From assembly GCF_038396675.1 (NCBI RefSeq), contig NC_088926.1, positions 14,434,001-14,498,000 on the forward strand: a stretch of DNA of 64,000 nt. Reading direction: 5' to 3'. The notes below the pieces were generated by a model, which was given only the letters and a program-made list of their open reading frames with translations, had not been told where the DNA came from and searched no databases. Below are positions 51,149 to 62,189 of the stretch, piece after piece. Position numbers and translations under genes: made by a program. The DNA comes from Hydra vulgaris. Its lineage: Eukaryota > Cnidaria > Hydrozoa > Anthoathecata > Hydridae. Positions within the stretch are counted from its first letter, which is position 1. Every line of letters begins with the position of its first letter.

Positions 51149-51349
51149 CGAAATCAGGAAAACTTAAATGGGACAAGTTTGCATTAGGTATCTGTGCAAG
51201 ATCTAATACCAAAACAATACTATCTACTATCAACTTAATAAGCGGATAAAAAGCTACATGAGGATATTAGTTGCTTGCAATCAATCATTAGCAAAAATGT
51301 TACATGCTGTCTGACTATAAGCTGATTTGTGTAATAGATGTAATATACG

Positions 51350-51540
51350 GTAGTGTAGTGGTGTAGTGGTAGAGTACTTGCTTCATAAGCGAGAGGCGCT
51401 CAACTTGTTTCTCCGCCCAACGGCCTTGTTCGGCAAGGTTCATGTTTCAGAGTTACAGAGTTGAGAGAAGATTATAACCACAAGTAGCCTCCTCATCTGT
51501 AGTGACCTTCTTGGCCTTGGGAAGGTGAATTACAAAAAAA
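51350..51540 (+). mobile_element. tRNA-derived SINE-like copy 2
   Basis: GTGTAGTGGTAGAGTACTTG has an A-box-like core, followed by an anticodon-arm-like CTTGC-TTCATAA-GCGAG stem-loop with CAT in the anticodon position (Met-like). The T-arm is degenerate. The body AAGGTTCATGTTTCAGAG, TACAGAGTTGAGAGAAG, CTTCTTGGCCTTGGGAAGG matches copy 1, and an A-rich tail follows. Confidence 0.65.
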
Positions 51541-51834
51541 ATATATATATCGCAACAATGGGCTGAATAATTAAGTGTGAAGAAGTTAGTGTTAAAATAC
51601 ACAATACAATGATTGGGAGCTTGGTGGATGCGTTGGTTTTAAGTGTTAGTAAAGTAATGAACAAATATGATATGAGTATGGGTTTTATAAAGACGTGTGA
51701 TGAACTAAAAATTGACTCTAAAAAATTTTAATTCTGTAATTCCTTGATTTATTTTTTACTCTGTATTGCAACAATTAAAATTGGAACAAGCAAAGCTTAT
51801 ATTGATGGTGAAAATAGATTGTAAGTTTTAAATG

Positions 51835-51990
51835 GGAAAACTTAAAAAACAGAACAACTCAATATAAGATACCTGATCAATATTGTGAGGCTTTCAACAA
51901 CAAAATAAATGAATGGATCATAGATGGCATACTCATCAAGTATGACGACAAACTTATGGGAAAAGCTAAAGGTCTAATACCACTGACATT
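51835..51990 (+). pseudogene. LTR-retrotransposon pol fragment (BEL/Pao- or gypsy-like)
   Basis: In one frame: NLKNRTTQYKIPDQYCEAFN, NKINEWIIDGILIKYDDKL, GKAKGLIPL. The pattern of an IP-x-x-Y stretch, a conserved EWI-x-x-G-x-L and KGLIPL resembles the start of a reverse transcriptase domain. Nothing downstream of 51990 continues it. Probably related to the zinc-knuckle fragment 0.7 kb upstream. Confidence 0.4.
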
Positions 51991-52155
51991 CAGTGATAGT
52001 AGACCTTTAGTTTTTTTTATAAGTTGTTATAAGTTTTAAAAAATATTAAAGAAACTCACAAATTTATTTGTCCATTAATTGTCAATCCATGTAATAAAAA
52101 AAAAATGCTGAATGTTTTTTTTATTAAAAAAGTAAAAAGTATTTCAGTCAATTAA

Positions 52156-52232
<77 letters not shown>

Positions 52233-52345
52233 ATATATATATATAATTTATATATATATATATAATTTATATATATTATATATAATTTATATATATTATA
52301 TATAATTTATATATATTATATGTAATTTATATATATTATATATAA
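52156..52345. repeat. (TA)n with ~20-bp ATAATTTATATATATTAT units
   Basis: Pure TA to about 52226, then five or six repeats of an ATAATTTATA(TA)n unit. Low-complexity, no coding meaning. Confidence 0.95.
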
Positions 52346-52621
52346 TTTTTTTTTTCATATATAATTCCAAAGAAAACGAATGTATTTTTAACTCTTTTTA
52401 ATTCATTGCAAAATTAACCCTTTTTTTTCGAATTTATTTTTAGAAAAAATAAATCTAATAATAATAGTTTATCAACAAAGTTATTCATTGGACATCAGAT
52501 CTTGAGTCATGCATGATTAAAAAAAGAGCCTAACCTACAAGCTATGTGCTGAAAAATATCAAATATCAATAAGTTGTGCTCAAAAAATGTGTATTTTATA
52601 CACATCTTTCTAGCACCACAT
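52346..52621. other. Short non-coding interval
   Basis: AT-rich and unassigned. A GACATCAGATCTTGAGTCAT word near 52491 recurs in inverted form near 58733, marking a dispersed repeat of about 30-70 bp. Confidence 0.4.
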
Positions 52622-52802
<181 letters not shown>

Positions 52803-52810
<8 letters not shown>

Positions 52811-53222
52811 GTTGCATTTGGGAGTACGGAAGGGAAAAAATGATTCTTATGCCAACAAATACGTCACTTTTAATTACTATTGACTTTTGTCCAACATTTG
52901 CGTGTTGTCAAAAAGTAAATACCATTAATTTAATTACAAATTAATGGTTTTTTAAAAAACCACAAAAACAAAAATTTAATTGACCAGAATGCTTTTAAAA
53001 ACATTCTGAATGTTTTTAAAACATTCAGAAGGTTTTTAAAAACATTCTGGTCAATTAAATTTGCGATTTTGCAGATTTTTTTTTTAAATGATTAATGTGT
53101 AATTAAATTAATGGTTTTAACTTTCTGACAACATGCAAATGTTGGACAAAAGTCAATAGTAATTAAAAGTGACGTATTTGTTGGCATAAGAATCATTTTT
53201 ACTCCCAAATGCAACAATTTAT
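52803..53222. repeat. Foldback family, complete copy
   Basis: A palindrome of about 420 bp. Left AAATTGTTGCATTTGGGAGT-type end, ATACGTCACTTTTAATTACT and GTCCAACATTTGCGTG are mirrored by TAATTAAAAGTGACGTATTT and CAAATGCAACAATTTATAGA at the right. The centre near 53010 is ACATTCTGAATGTTTTTAAA. One-arm relatives lie at 53302 and 54262. Confidence 0.9.
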
Positions 53223-53227
53223 AGAAC

Positions 53228-53242
53228 TATATATATATATAA

Positions 53243-53301
<59 letters not shown>
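53228..53301. repeat. (TA)n microsatellite
   Basis: TA tract with one TAAATTTA variant, between the complete and the partial foldback copies. Confidence 0.95.
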
Positions 53302-53303
<2 letters not shown>

Positions 53304-53940
53304 TCTATAGTTTGTTGTCTTTGGGAAAAGCGGAAGGAAAAAAGTGATTCTTATGCCAACACATACGTCACTTTTAATTACTTTTGACTTTCGTCCAACA
53401 TTTGCGTGATGGACAAAAGTAAAAACCATTAATTACAAATAAATCGTTTTTTAAAAAAACCACAAAAACGCAAATTTAATTGACCAGAATGTTTTAAAAA
53501 CATTCTGAATGTTTTTAACAATATAAACAATGTTTTTATTTTTATTTTTTTTAAGAAAATGTTTTTATTTTTAATTTTTTTAATAAAATGTTTTTATTTT
53601 TATTTATTTTTTACTGTAAATCATGCGCGGAGTGATGCTACATCGACTATCTTATAGCCTGACTCGCAAGGGAGTGCTGCTACATCGACTGACAAATAGC
53701 CTGACTCGCAAGGGAGTGCTGCTACATCGACTGACAAATAGCCTGACCCACAAGGGAGTGCTGCTACATCTACTATCTTTTAGCCTGACCCGCAAGGGAG
53801 TGTTGCTACATCAACTGAGGGTTTGGTTGGGGCAGGCAGTCTCTCAATTAATAAAAATAAAAAATTCCGTTCTTGCATTTTAATTTTTACTTTTTGTCAA
53901 CATAATATGGAAAAAACTTTTGGACAACATCTACGGGTTG
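53302..53940. repeat. Foldback family, copy 2 with minisatellite tail
   Basis: The left arm matches the complete copy (ACGTCACTTTTAATTACTTT, GTCCAACATTTGCGTG, CAAATTTAATTGACCAGAAT). It then continues into T-rich repeats, a 42-bp minisatellite and GGTTTGGTTGGGGCAGGCAG, CCGTTCTTGCATTTTAATTT. The copy at 54262-54770 has the same order, so this is a composite unit and not chance adjacency. Confidence 0.85.
53623..53825. repeat. 42-bp minisatellite (about five units)
   Basis: Unit CTGCTACATCGACTGACAAA plus AGCCTGACTCGCAAGGGAGT, repeated about five times with few changes. 42 is a multiple of three, so the plus strand stays open and would give a 14-residue repeat (GVLLHRLTNSLTRK). The paralogue at 54541-54660 has fewer, more decayed units, arguing against selection for a protein. 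Confidence 0.92.

Positions 53941-53944
<4 letters not shown>

Positions 53945-54029
<85 letters not shown>
53945..54029. repeat. (TA)n microsatellite
   Basis: Pure TA. Confidence 0.97.
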
Positions 54030-54032
<3 letters not shown>

Positions 54033-54140
54033 ATGTTAGTGCATTCTACAAATAGGGTGCTCAATGCTCCTAAAGAACAGGGCAAAAATAAATTAGTAAA
54101 AACACTTATCTAATTTTTTTCTTTAGCAGCATGTTTCTCC

Positions 54141-54182
54141 ATCAGTAGGTTCATCAGGAAGGCTTCCTGATGAACCTACTGA

Positions 54183-54183
<1 letters not shown>
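54141..54183. repeat. Perfect 20-bp hairpin
   Basis: ATCAGTAGGTTCATCAGGAA (54141-54160), loop GGC, exact complement 54164-54183, then (TA)n. It resembles the end of a small palindromic MITE next to a TA tract. Confidence 0.93.

Positions 54184-54187
<4 letters not shown>

Positions 54188-54260
<73 letters not shown>
54188..54260. repeat. (TA)n microsatellite
   Basis: TA tract between the hairpin and foldback copy 3. Confidence 0.97.
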
Positions 54261-54261
<1 letters not shown>

Positions 54262-54263
<2 letters not shown>

Positions 54264-54762
54264 CTATAAATTGTTGCATTTGGGAGTAAAAATGATTCTT
54301 GTATCAACAAATACGTCACTTTTAATTACTTTCAACTTTCGTCCAACATTTTTGTGTAGTCAGAAAGTTAAAACCATTAATTTAATTACACATTAATCAT
54401 TTAAAAAAAAAATCTGCAAAATCGCAAATTTAATTGACCAGAATGTTTTTAAAAAAATACTGAATGTTTTTATTAATTTAAACAATGTTTTTATTTTTTT
54501 TAATAAAATGTTTTAATTTTTATTTTTTTTTACTGTAAATCATGCACAGAGTGTTTCTACATCGACTATCTTATAGCCTGACTCACAATGGAGTGCTGCT
54601 ATTTCGACTATCTTATAGCCTGACCCACAAGAGAGTGCTGCTACATTGACTGAGGGTTTGGTTGGGGCAGGCAGTCTATCAAGTAACAAAAAAAAATTCC
54701 GTTCTTGCATTTTAATTTTTACTTTTTGTCAACAAAACTTTCTGACAACCAGTTAGGAGTTA

Positions 54763-54770
<8 letters not shown>
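54262..54770. repeat. Foldback family, copy 3
   Basis: Starts GTTCTATAAATTGTTGCATT and follows copy 2 in order: ATACGTCACTTTTAATTACT, AATTGACCAGAATG, decayed minisatellite (CTACATCGACTATCTTATAG), GGTTTGGTTGGGGCAGGCAG and CCGTTCTTGCATTTTAATTT. Only the minisatellite copy number and small indels differ. Confidence 0.87.

Positions 54771-54850
<80 letters not shown>
54771..54850. repeat. (TG)n/(TA)n microsatellite
   Basis: Short TGTGTGTG then pure TA. Confidence 0.95.
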
Positions 54851-54854
<4 letters not shown>

Positions 54855-54855
<1 letters not shown>

Positions 54856-54940
54856 CTTATCCTGCTGATTTAGGTGAGTAGTGTGGTCACAGTAGTGGTT
54901 GAGTAGGTGTCACACTGCTCACCTAAATCAGTATAAGATA
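54855..54940. repeat. Small MITE with CTCACCTAAATCAG ends (~85 bp)
   Basis: ATCTTATCCTGCTGATTTAGGTGAG at the left is mirrored by CTCACCTAAATCAGTATAAGAT at the right, around GTGTGGTCACAGTAGTGG. Both sides abut (TA)n. Same family as the words at 52732-52800. Confidence 0.88.
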
Positions 54941-54952
54941 TATATATATATG

Positions 54953-55008
<56 letters not shown>
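54941..55008. repeat. (TA)n microsatellite
   Basis: TA tract with TATG variants, ending at the TTAGGGGTATTC terminus at 55009. Confidence 0.95.
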
Positions 55009-55009
<1 letters not shown>

Positions 55010-58000
55010 TAGGGGTATTCAAAAAAAGTGAATTTTCAAATCTAAAAAACCATACCCCCAAAAATTGGGGCAAATATATAAAAAATAAGTCTCACAAAGT
55101 TTGAGCGCTGTCCGTTCACTTTTGACCCCCCCTCAAGCTAATAATTTAGGGGAAAATTGACCGAAAAGTGGTCGTTTTCGGGCGTCTTGAGGGAGGGAAA
55201 ATTTTTTTTTTATTTTTTCAAATTTTTTTTTCTGCTATATATATATAGGCCTATACTTTTGTTTAAAAATATATGGTTTTTTCCTTACTTCTCAAAAATC
55301 TATGTTTGGTGATATTGAAAATCATGAAAATTGGTATTTTTTAAAATATATTTTCTGTTATGCCTAATGTTATATATATATATATATTTTTGTGTAAATT
55401 CTGATAGTTTAAAACTTTGAATTTTTCTAATAAATACAGATTAGTACATACAATAAACATTAAAAATGAGTGAAGCACAACTTAGGTCAATGAAAAAGGA
55501 ACTTTTTATTATAAAAGAGGCGAAACCAGCTATATCAGGTATAAATATTTTTATTAATATTGGAATTATAATGAGTCATTAGTTGCTAAAAAATTTATTT
55601 TATTTATAAAATATAAATTTTTCTATTTAGATATACAACTTCCAACAGGCTTGGATATACTTCAACATTTAATATATAACCAACAATGTCGATCTGTATC
55701 AATATCAAGTATTATTGCTTGTCCCCCTAAAAAAAATTTTTCTAGATGTTCGGAGAGTTGTTGTGAATGTATTTTGTCTAAAATCAAGAGACCCTGGATT
55801 AAAGCTGGATTTGATGTGTTAACTGATTTAAGTTTAGTTAAAAAACTTTTTAAATTGCATAAGTCCTATTCCAACTTGAAAAAAAATGCTAAAAGGAGAA
55901 ATAGTGGTGATTTGGCTAAAAAAAACGAGTTTGAGATTGAAATAAAAAAACTTTTTTGGGCTGGTAATTCTAATCTCATTCTAATCTTAATCAGTAAAGA
56001 TAAAAAAAGATCACTAAAAGACAAGATTGAAGATCTAAAATTTCTTGAAGATCAGGAAAATGAAAGAAAGTTTGTTATTGGTTCAGAGGATATTAAATAT
56101 AGAAAAAAGGTATTCAATACTTTTAATTAATTACTTTAGCTCTTTCTCAAGCTCTGTTAATTCTTTTTTCCACTAATTTTAAAATTAAAAACTAAAACTA
56201 CATTTTTTCTGTTAATTAGGCAAAAGAAAGCATCAGGAAGAAAAATCGTTTACAGCCTAAGATTTTGAGAGATGGTATACCCAACGTTGAACTTATAGAC
56301 ACAATTCTAAGCGATGATTCTTCAATTGATTCTGATTTCGAGCCAGGTGATTGGTATCATATAGAAGTCTCTGAAAACCCAGACACAGTAATTGCAAAAA
56401 TTCCAAAAGATGTTTTTGCTGGTAATGTTTCACTTACTGCTACAGCCTGTGATATATCACCAAATGTTTTACAGAAGGTAACAAATGCAATTCTATATCA
56501 ATTAGGTGTTGATCTTAAAGAAGTTAAAAGCAGTCAGTCTACCGCATATAGAAAAATGAAAAAAGAAAATGAAAACATGGCAAAAATTTCAAAAGAAGAT
56601 GTTAAAGCAGCCTTAGACGCATCTCCACATCCATGTATAATTCATTTTGATGGGAAGACCTTGTTTGAGCTAAACAAAGGAAAAATGTTAAAGAGGGATA
56701 GAATGGCTGTTTTAGTTAACATTAATGGACAGACTTACCTACTTGGAGTACCTCCACTAGCGTCATCCACTGGTGAAGATCAGTTCTTAGGTGTAATGAA
56801 CTTAATTAAGGAGTATCAACTTACGTCAAAAACTAGAGGAATATGCTTTGATACAACATCATCCAACACTGGGACGAATAAAGGATCAGTTTCCAGAATA
56901 TCTCAAGAACTGGGTAAGTATCTCCTCCAAATAGCATGTAGGCATCATGTGACTGAATTAAGAATACTTCACTTTTGGAAATTAGTGACCAATGAAGAAA
57001 TTAGTGGACCTGATAATCCTCTTTTCAAAAAGCTTAAAAATACTTTTGAAGAACCTAATTTTAACTATAATTCAGTTCTACTGTTATGGTTTGATTGGAA
57101 TAAGGTTAAAAGCAGTTTTTTAGAAAAGGCAGCTATGGAGTCATTAACATTTTGCAAAGCATACGTTAGTAAACCAGGTATTATAAGAGATGATAGAAGT
57201 AAAATTAGTTGTCACATACTTATCCCCTATAACATATAAAGTAAGAAAAACTGGTGCTATTCATCATGCAAGATTTTTAGGAAAAGCAATTTATTATCTA
57301 AAGCTTCGGCTTTTATCCAATCAACTTACGTTTGTTCAGGAAAATGATAAACTGAAAATTGAAATTAAGCTTATTACAGAATTTATTGTTTGCTTTTATG
57401 CAAAATGGTATCTACAATCTGAGGATGTCATCAAAGCTCTTTTTCTTGACATTACAGCCATACATCAAATGCATCTGTACAAGAAGGTATGTACAAACCC
57501 AATAGCTGTTGATGCTGTATTAGAGTCTCAGTATAAACACTGTTGGTATTTGGATTCAACAATGATACCTTTAGCTTTGCTAGATGATGAGTTAGCATTA
57601 GAGGAGAAGGCAAAAATTGCATCAGCAATTCTGTCATTTGATATGCCTAGCTCTGACTATTATAAGCCTGAGAATAAAGTAAAGCAAGATATCAAGGAAA
57701 TTTATAAAATGAATACAAAAATTGGGAAAAAACCACCATCCTTGTCTGCCTTGGTTGATGTCTTTTCTTACCTGATTTTTGACATGATTGGGTTTGATAA
57801 GCAACGAGTTCAAGACTGGCTCTCACTTCCACCAAACTATTGGCATACTCAGTCATGCTTCAAAAGTTTTCAAAAATATGCTGAAACTTTGATTTTTGTA
57901 AATGACCATTCAGAACGGTCAATAAGTATGATGGGGCAGTATATTCATAGATATTCTGATGTAACTGAAAAGCACAACAGATTGCTAACTGTGGACAAAG

Positions 58001-58359
58001 TTGATCTGTATTCAGATCACAAGAACAAAAATCCAGTACAATTTCAAAGATTAAGTTTAATGATGGACTTAGTGTGATGCGAAAAAAGATAAAGAGTTAA
58101 ACTTGATTATTATTAGATTTGTAAATTTTTTTTCTGTTATAAAACTTGAATATAAATTTATAATTTTATTTATTCTTGCTCATTTTGATTTTTCAATATA
58201 GATAAATAGCGTTTTTTTCAATATAGATAAACAACATTGCTGAGGTCACAACCAGCAACTGTTCATTCTTTCTGGCAAAATGAAGTTGGTTGCTCTCTCT
58301 GGTATGTCTTTGGAATAGTTAGAGAGGCCTTGTGTGTATATGTTAATACACACAAGGCT
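55009..58359 (+). mobile_element. Third member of the TTAGGG-ended family (right end not found)
   Basis: Begins TTAGGGGTATTC after TA repeats, sharing TTAGGG(A/G)TAT with copies A and B. A GC-richer leader (GACCCCCCCTCAAGC, GGGCGTCTTGAGGGAGGG) precedes a spliced transposase gene (55466-58077). I could not find the inverted GAATACCCCTAA end downstream. The gene is followed by AT-rich DNA, a perfect 13-bp hairpin GCCTTGTGTGTAT/ATACACACAAGGC (58327-58358) and (TA)n. The right end is probably lost, so 58359 is only a limit. Confidence 0.72.
55466..58077 (+). pseudogene. Spliced transposase, relative of the 599-aa protein
   Basis: Exon 1 is 55466-55538 (MSEAQLRSMKKELFIIKEAK). Intron 55539-55630 is GT...AG. 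Exon 2 is 55631-56109 (SISSIIACPPKKNFSRCSES, Lys-rich). Intron 56110-56219 is GT...AG. Exon 3 starts at 56220; phases fit at both junctions. The catalytic part has IIHFDGKTLF (56640), CFDTTSSNTGTNKGS (56843), IACRHHVTELRIL (56935), GAIHHARFLGKAIY (57250) and VNDHSERSISMM (57900). One extra A in an A run near 57200 breaks the frame between RDDRSK and LVVTYL. Without it the gene would be about 840 codons. Motif order matches the intact 599-aa transposase, but sequence identity is low. Splicing is predicted from consensus sites only. Confidence 0.85.
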
Positions 58360-58364
58360 TATAA

Positions 58365-58430
<66 letters not shown>
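58360..58430. repeat. (TA)n microsatellite
   Basis: Pure TA from about 58369. Confidence 0.95.
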
Positions 58431-58433
<3 letters not shown>

Positions 58434-58440
58434 AATGCGC

Positions 58441-58680
58441 AATTAGTATTCAATTATTAGAATTAAGTCTTCTCTGCACAGTTTGACTATAAACATTTAA
58501 TTTAAGATTTTCAACAATCTGTCTTGAAGTTATTGTTGATTTTTTTTTGCTATCTGTGCAATTAGCATATCAGTTCTTGTTAAAGTCTTAGGAGGGCAAC
58601 TAAATCTTTTTTGATTTTTAACAGAACCAGTTCTTTTACATTTTAAACACATCTTTCTAATACCACTTATTTATATTTGA
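58441..58680 (-). pseudogene. Tc1-like transposase DNA-binding fragment
   Basis: On the minus strand, KRTGSVKNQKRFSCPPKTLT then TRTDMLIAQIAKKNQ. After a one-base slip in an A9 run come STITSRQIVENLKLNVYSQT and VQRRLNSNN. This is the hinge and second helix-turn-helix of a Tc1-type transposase; the usual GRPPK/GRPRK word is present as SCPPK. It is cut off by the (TA)n tract at 58430, so no catalytic part remains. Confidence 0.72.
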
Positions 58681-58972
58681 TTTTTTTCATCACATTACTT
58701 TTAGCTTAGGCCCTTTTTTTAATCACAAATGACTTGAGATCTGATGTCCAATGAATAATTATGATGATTAGTATTATTAGTTTTACTCTTTCTAAAAATT
58801 AATTCCAAAAAATATAGTTTAAAATGCTTATTTTTAATAACTTAAAATTTTTTTGATAATAATCATTTTTAATAAATATTTATTGACAAAACATTTTATT
58901 TCAAAAAAAACTTAAAAAGAATATAAAATTATTGCAGTTACTTAATGTTAATTGTTACTTTATATTGTCCGT

Positions 58973-58976
<4 letters not shown>
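58681..58976. other. Non-coding interval
   Basis: AT-rich. TCACAAATGACTTGAGATCTGATGTCCAATGAATAA near 58722 is an inverted relative of 52480-52510. No other feature. Confidence 0.4.

Positions 58977-59049
<73 letters not shown>
58977..59049. repeat. (TA)n microsatellite
   Basis: TA tract with one phase slip at 59020, ending at the MITE terminus. Confidence 0.95.
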
Positions 59050-59052
<3 letters not shown>

Positions 59053-59246
59053 GGCCCTGCGAATCACCTTATTTGGTATCGAATCGAATCCGAATTGAAT
59101 CAGGCGTTGAATCGCAAATCGAGTCGAATCTCGAATCAAATCAGCATTTCGTGGATATTTATGTTTTAGTTAAACTTAGATTTCTTCAAAATGCTTATTG
59201 GACTCAATTCAATTCGAAACTAAAAATAGTGATTTGCAGGGCCCTT
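59050..59246. mobile_element. Small MITE with AGGGCCCTGC ends (~195 bp)
   Basis: AGGGCCCTGCGAATCACC at the left and GATTTGCAGGGCCCT at the right are inverted. The same TATATATATT lies immediately outside both ends, a possible 8-10-bp duplication although TA repeats make this uncertain. The interior is rich in GAATCGAATC words. TTGCAGGGCCC is repeated once more at 59256-59266. Probably hAT-related. Confidence 0.72.
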
Positions 59247-59257
59247 ATATATATTGC

Positions 59258-59368
<111 letters not shown>

Positions 59369-60069
59369 GTCATTCCAGCTCAATTCAATTTATGCCTAGC
59401 ACCATGCCATCTACGATTTTGATGATTTTCTCGATACAATCTCATATTAATGAAAGAAAACTTCACTCCAAATTTTAGTGTTTGAATCCTTACAGTTTCA
59501 GAGAAATTGATACTCGGTCCCAATCTCTTTTTTGAATTTTTTTTCAGCGCCATTTACTTTTTATGCTAATTACATAACACAATTAGCTTTACCTTATGAA
59601 ATACTCAATAGTGTTGAAAATTTGTACCTAACTACTTTTTGTGAGAGGAACTCAAAAATGATACCTAAAAAACTAAAAATTAAAGCTTCTTTGTAAAAAT
59701 TCAATATCAAAATGGTATAACACTTTTTATAAGTTTTTTGATGCTCCATCCAAAAAAAAGTATATCTTAAGATCCTGAAAAGATATGATTCTGAAATTTT
59801 TTCCTATGGTTCTATATATAGCAAAACTCCTTATTACAAAAAAACTGCAGAGGTTATCTTTTTTGAATCTGATTTATTTGCATTAAAAGTTTTATTAAAA
59901 AATTAAAAAAGATTGATATTTAATAATGAAAAAATAATTATATACATTAATTTTTGCATTGTTTTAAAAAGATTTAGTATCTCAGGTATAGTTCTAATAT
60001 TTAAAGTTCTAATATATAAAAATCTTTACTTTTTACAACCTTCGTGTTTAATGAAGGATTTTTCTTTAT

Positions 60070-62090
60070 GAATCTTCAAATAATTATTTTAAAAATATTA
60101 AGTATAAGTCACAGCCAGACTTATGAAGATGAAGATAATGAACTTCTTAAATCTCAATTCTTTTTTGACAGCAATGAACATAATTTCTCTCAAAATGCAT
60201 GCTGTGAATAGTCACTCAAGAGTTGCTCTCGGTAAAAAGAAATGTTACATGTTCAAAAAACAGTAAAGTTAGGTATTGCAAGGACTTTAAATAAAGATTC
60301 TGATCAGTTAAGCCAAGAAGATTCCTTCAATAATTTATAGGAAGAAGTTAAATGAAAAGCGAATGATATGGATATACTTTTAGGAAAAATTAAAGAAAAA
60401 ATGTTAACTTTCAAATGGAATCAGAAAATTTAATTACTACTGGTTCCAATACCTTGGTCTAATGAATGTATAGAAAAAGAATTTAGTGTTACTAATTATA
60501 TGGTGCAGATATCACGCAAACTGCTGGAAAATGTCTTTTATCTTTCTCTGAAAAAAAAAAGGTAAGGAAATACCTCATTTGTACTTATGTGCATTTATTG
60601 TGTGTTAAGTTTAAAATCAGTTATCCTGATATAAAGACTTGTTTTTCTTACTGGTGCTCAGAATGGTGCATTACAGTGTGAGCATCTGGTTAATGATTAG
60701 TGCAGTTGAATTATCCAAAGTTTATCATGAACTTATTGGTTTATTTGTAGTAGGGCTAACAAGAATTGCATGTTACATTGTTGCCCTTTGTGTCCAGAAG
60801 ATTCTATATTAAGACATTATTTTGAAACTGAATTCTACTTTCAAGAAGATATTGATGAAGATGTGGTTATTGTATAGATTACAAACAATGGAAGACAATA
60901 GACCGATCTGAGCTAGTAAGTTTAACAGAAATCAAGTAGCTTAATTAATACTTTGATAAATAAGTTACAAAAACTTACTGTTCATTCTTACATTGCAAAA
61001 CATTCATACATTGCTGATTTTTTATAGAAATTAAAAAATGAATTGAGTAGTACTGAGAGAAGTAGTACTGATTGTCCTTTGTGTTTTTTTAGAAAATGAT
61101 GAGTTTGTTGTATAAGACAAAGTACACATTTTTCACTAAAACAAAATTCAAGCAATATATTTACTTTATTATAAACTACTGCATCCTACAGTAGTTTATT
61201 ATAAAGTAAATAATGTCCTTAAATGTGATTCAATATGTTTTATCTCAGATGATTTAATGCATGATGTAGATATGGTATATCATGCAATGAAGTTATCAAT
61301 GGAACATATTAAAAGCAATATTTCTCATCAAATAGAAACTGTTCATTACTTTTCAGATGGGTGTGCTGGCCAGTACAAAATTCCGAACACTTTATAAATA
61401 TATGCAAGATTTTGTTATGAAACCTACATGGTTTTTCTTTGCAAGTCATGGTAAATCACCTTATGATGGTTTTGGTGGGACTGTTTCCTTAAGACTAACT
61501 TCAATTGCTAGCTTTCATTGAGCAACAGCAAATCAGCATCTGGAATTTTTTTACCAAAATGAAATCATAGGAATTGGTTTTTGATATGTATCTAAGGAGT
61601 CAAACATGATAACTCAAATTGAAATTTTTTTCAAAGATTTTTAACAAAACGTTACCAAGCGCCCGCAGCTATTACAGTTTCATTCCAACAAGTAACACAA
61701 AAATTGAAAAAGTTGTTTCTGAACAAAAAGATTATTCATTTGTTTTTAATTTTCAAACTATTTCAGATTATTAAAGATTATTAAAGATTGCTTGCCTAAT
61801 ATAAGCATTGAAATGTTTGCATGTTTGATTTATAATAATAACCCATAGATTGGACTAGTGGAGGTTATTGATGTTGAATTTAAAGACTTTCAGGTTAGAT
61901 TCATGTATCCATTTTACCCCTCAAGGTCATATTGCCGGCCTTCTAGAGTTGGCGTATGCTGGGTTCATCAACAAACTTATTCTTAATGATTAATATTCCA
62001 ATAACTGTGCAGGAAGACAATACAAAATCAGTGAAGTTTATCATCAAAACATTAAAGAAAGCTGGGTAAACTTTAAACCAGAGAACTAAT
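60070..62090 (+). pseudogene. Decayed transposase with SDG-QYK and SHGK motifs
   Basis: Heavily frameshifted. Readable pieces in order: CIEKEFSVTNYMV near 60470; a Cys/His-rich stretch NCMLHCCPLCPED near 60755; YFSDGCAGQYKI near 61350; FFASHGKSPYDGFGGTVSLR near 61430; and VEVIDVEFKDFQVRFMYPFY with SRVGVCWV near 61860-61960. The order matches an invertebrate transposase family that I know by these motifs but cannot name by superfamily. The split gene at 14717-16860 carries the N-terminal part of the same family. The Asp of SDG is a likely catalytic residue (inference). Not functional. Confidence 0.72.
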
Positions 62091-62189
62091 TTTTTATGAA
62101 ACTTTTAAAGATTTTTAATTCTTATTGCCTTATTTTAATTTTTTTTATTACAATTTGATTATTTCCATGGTTTATTTTGGAATTTCGAT

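Noticed and set aside
51360..51420. Functional tRNA-Met gene
   Set aside because: The anticodon arm is plausible but the acceptor stem and T-arm do not fold, and a homologous body follows; a SINE head is the better reading.
55009..58430. Right terminal inverted repeat of the third family member near 58.3 kb
   Set aside because: The hairpin at 58327-58358 has no resemblance to the left end, so no right terminus can be claimed.
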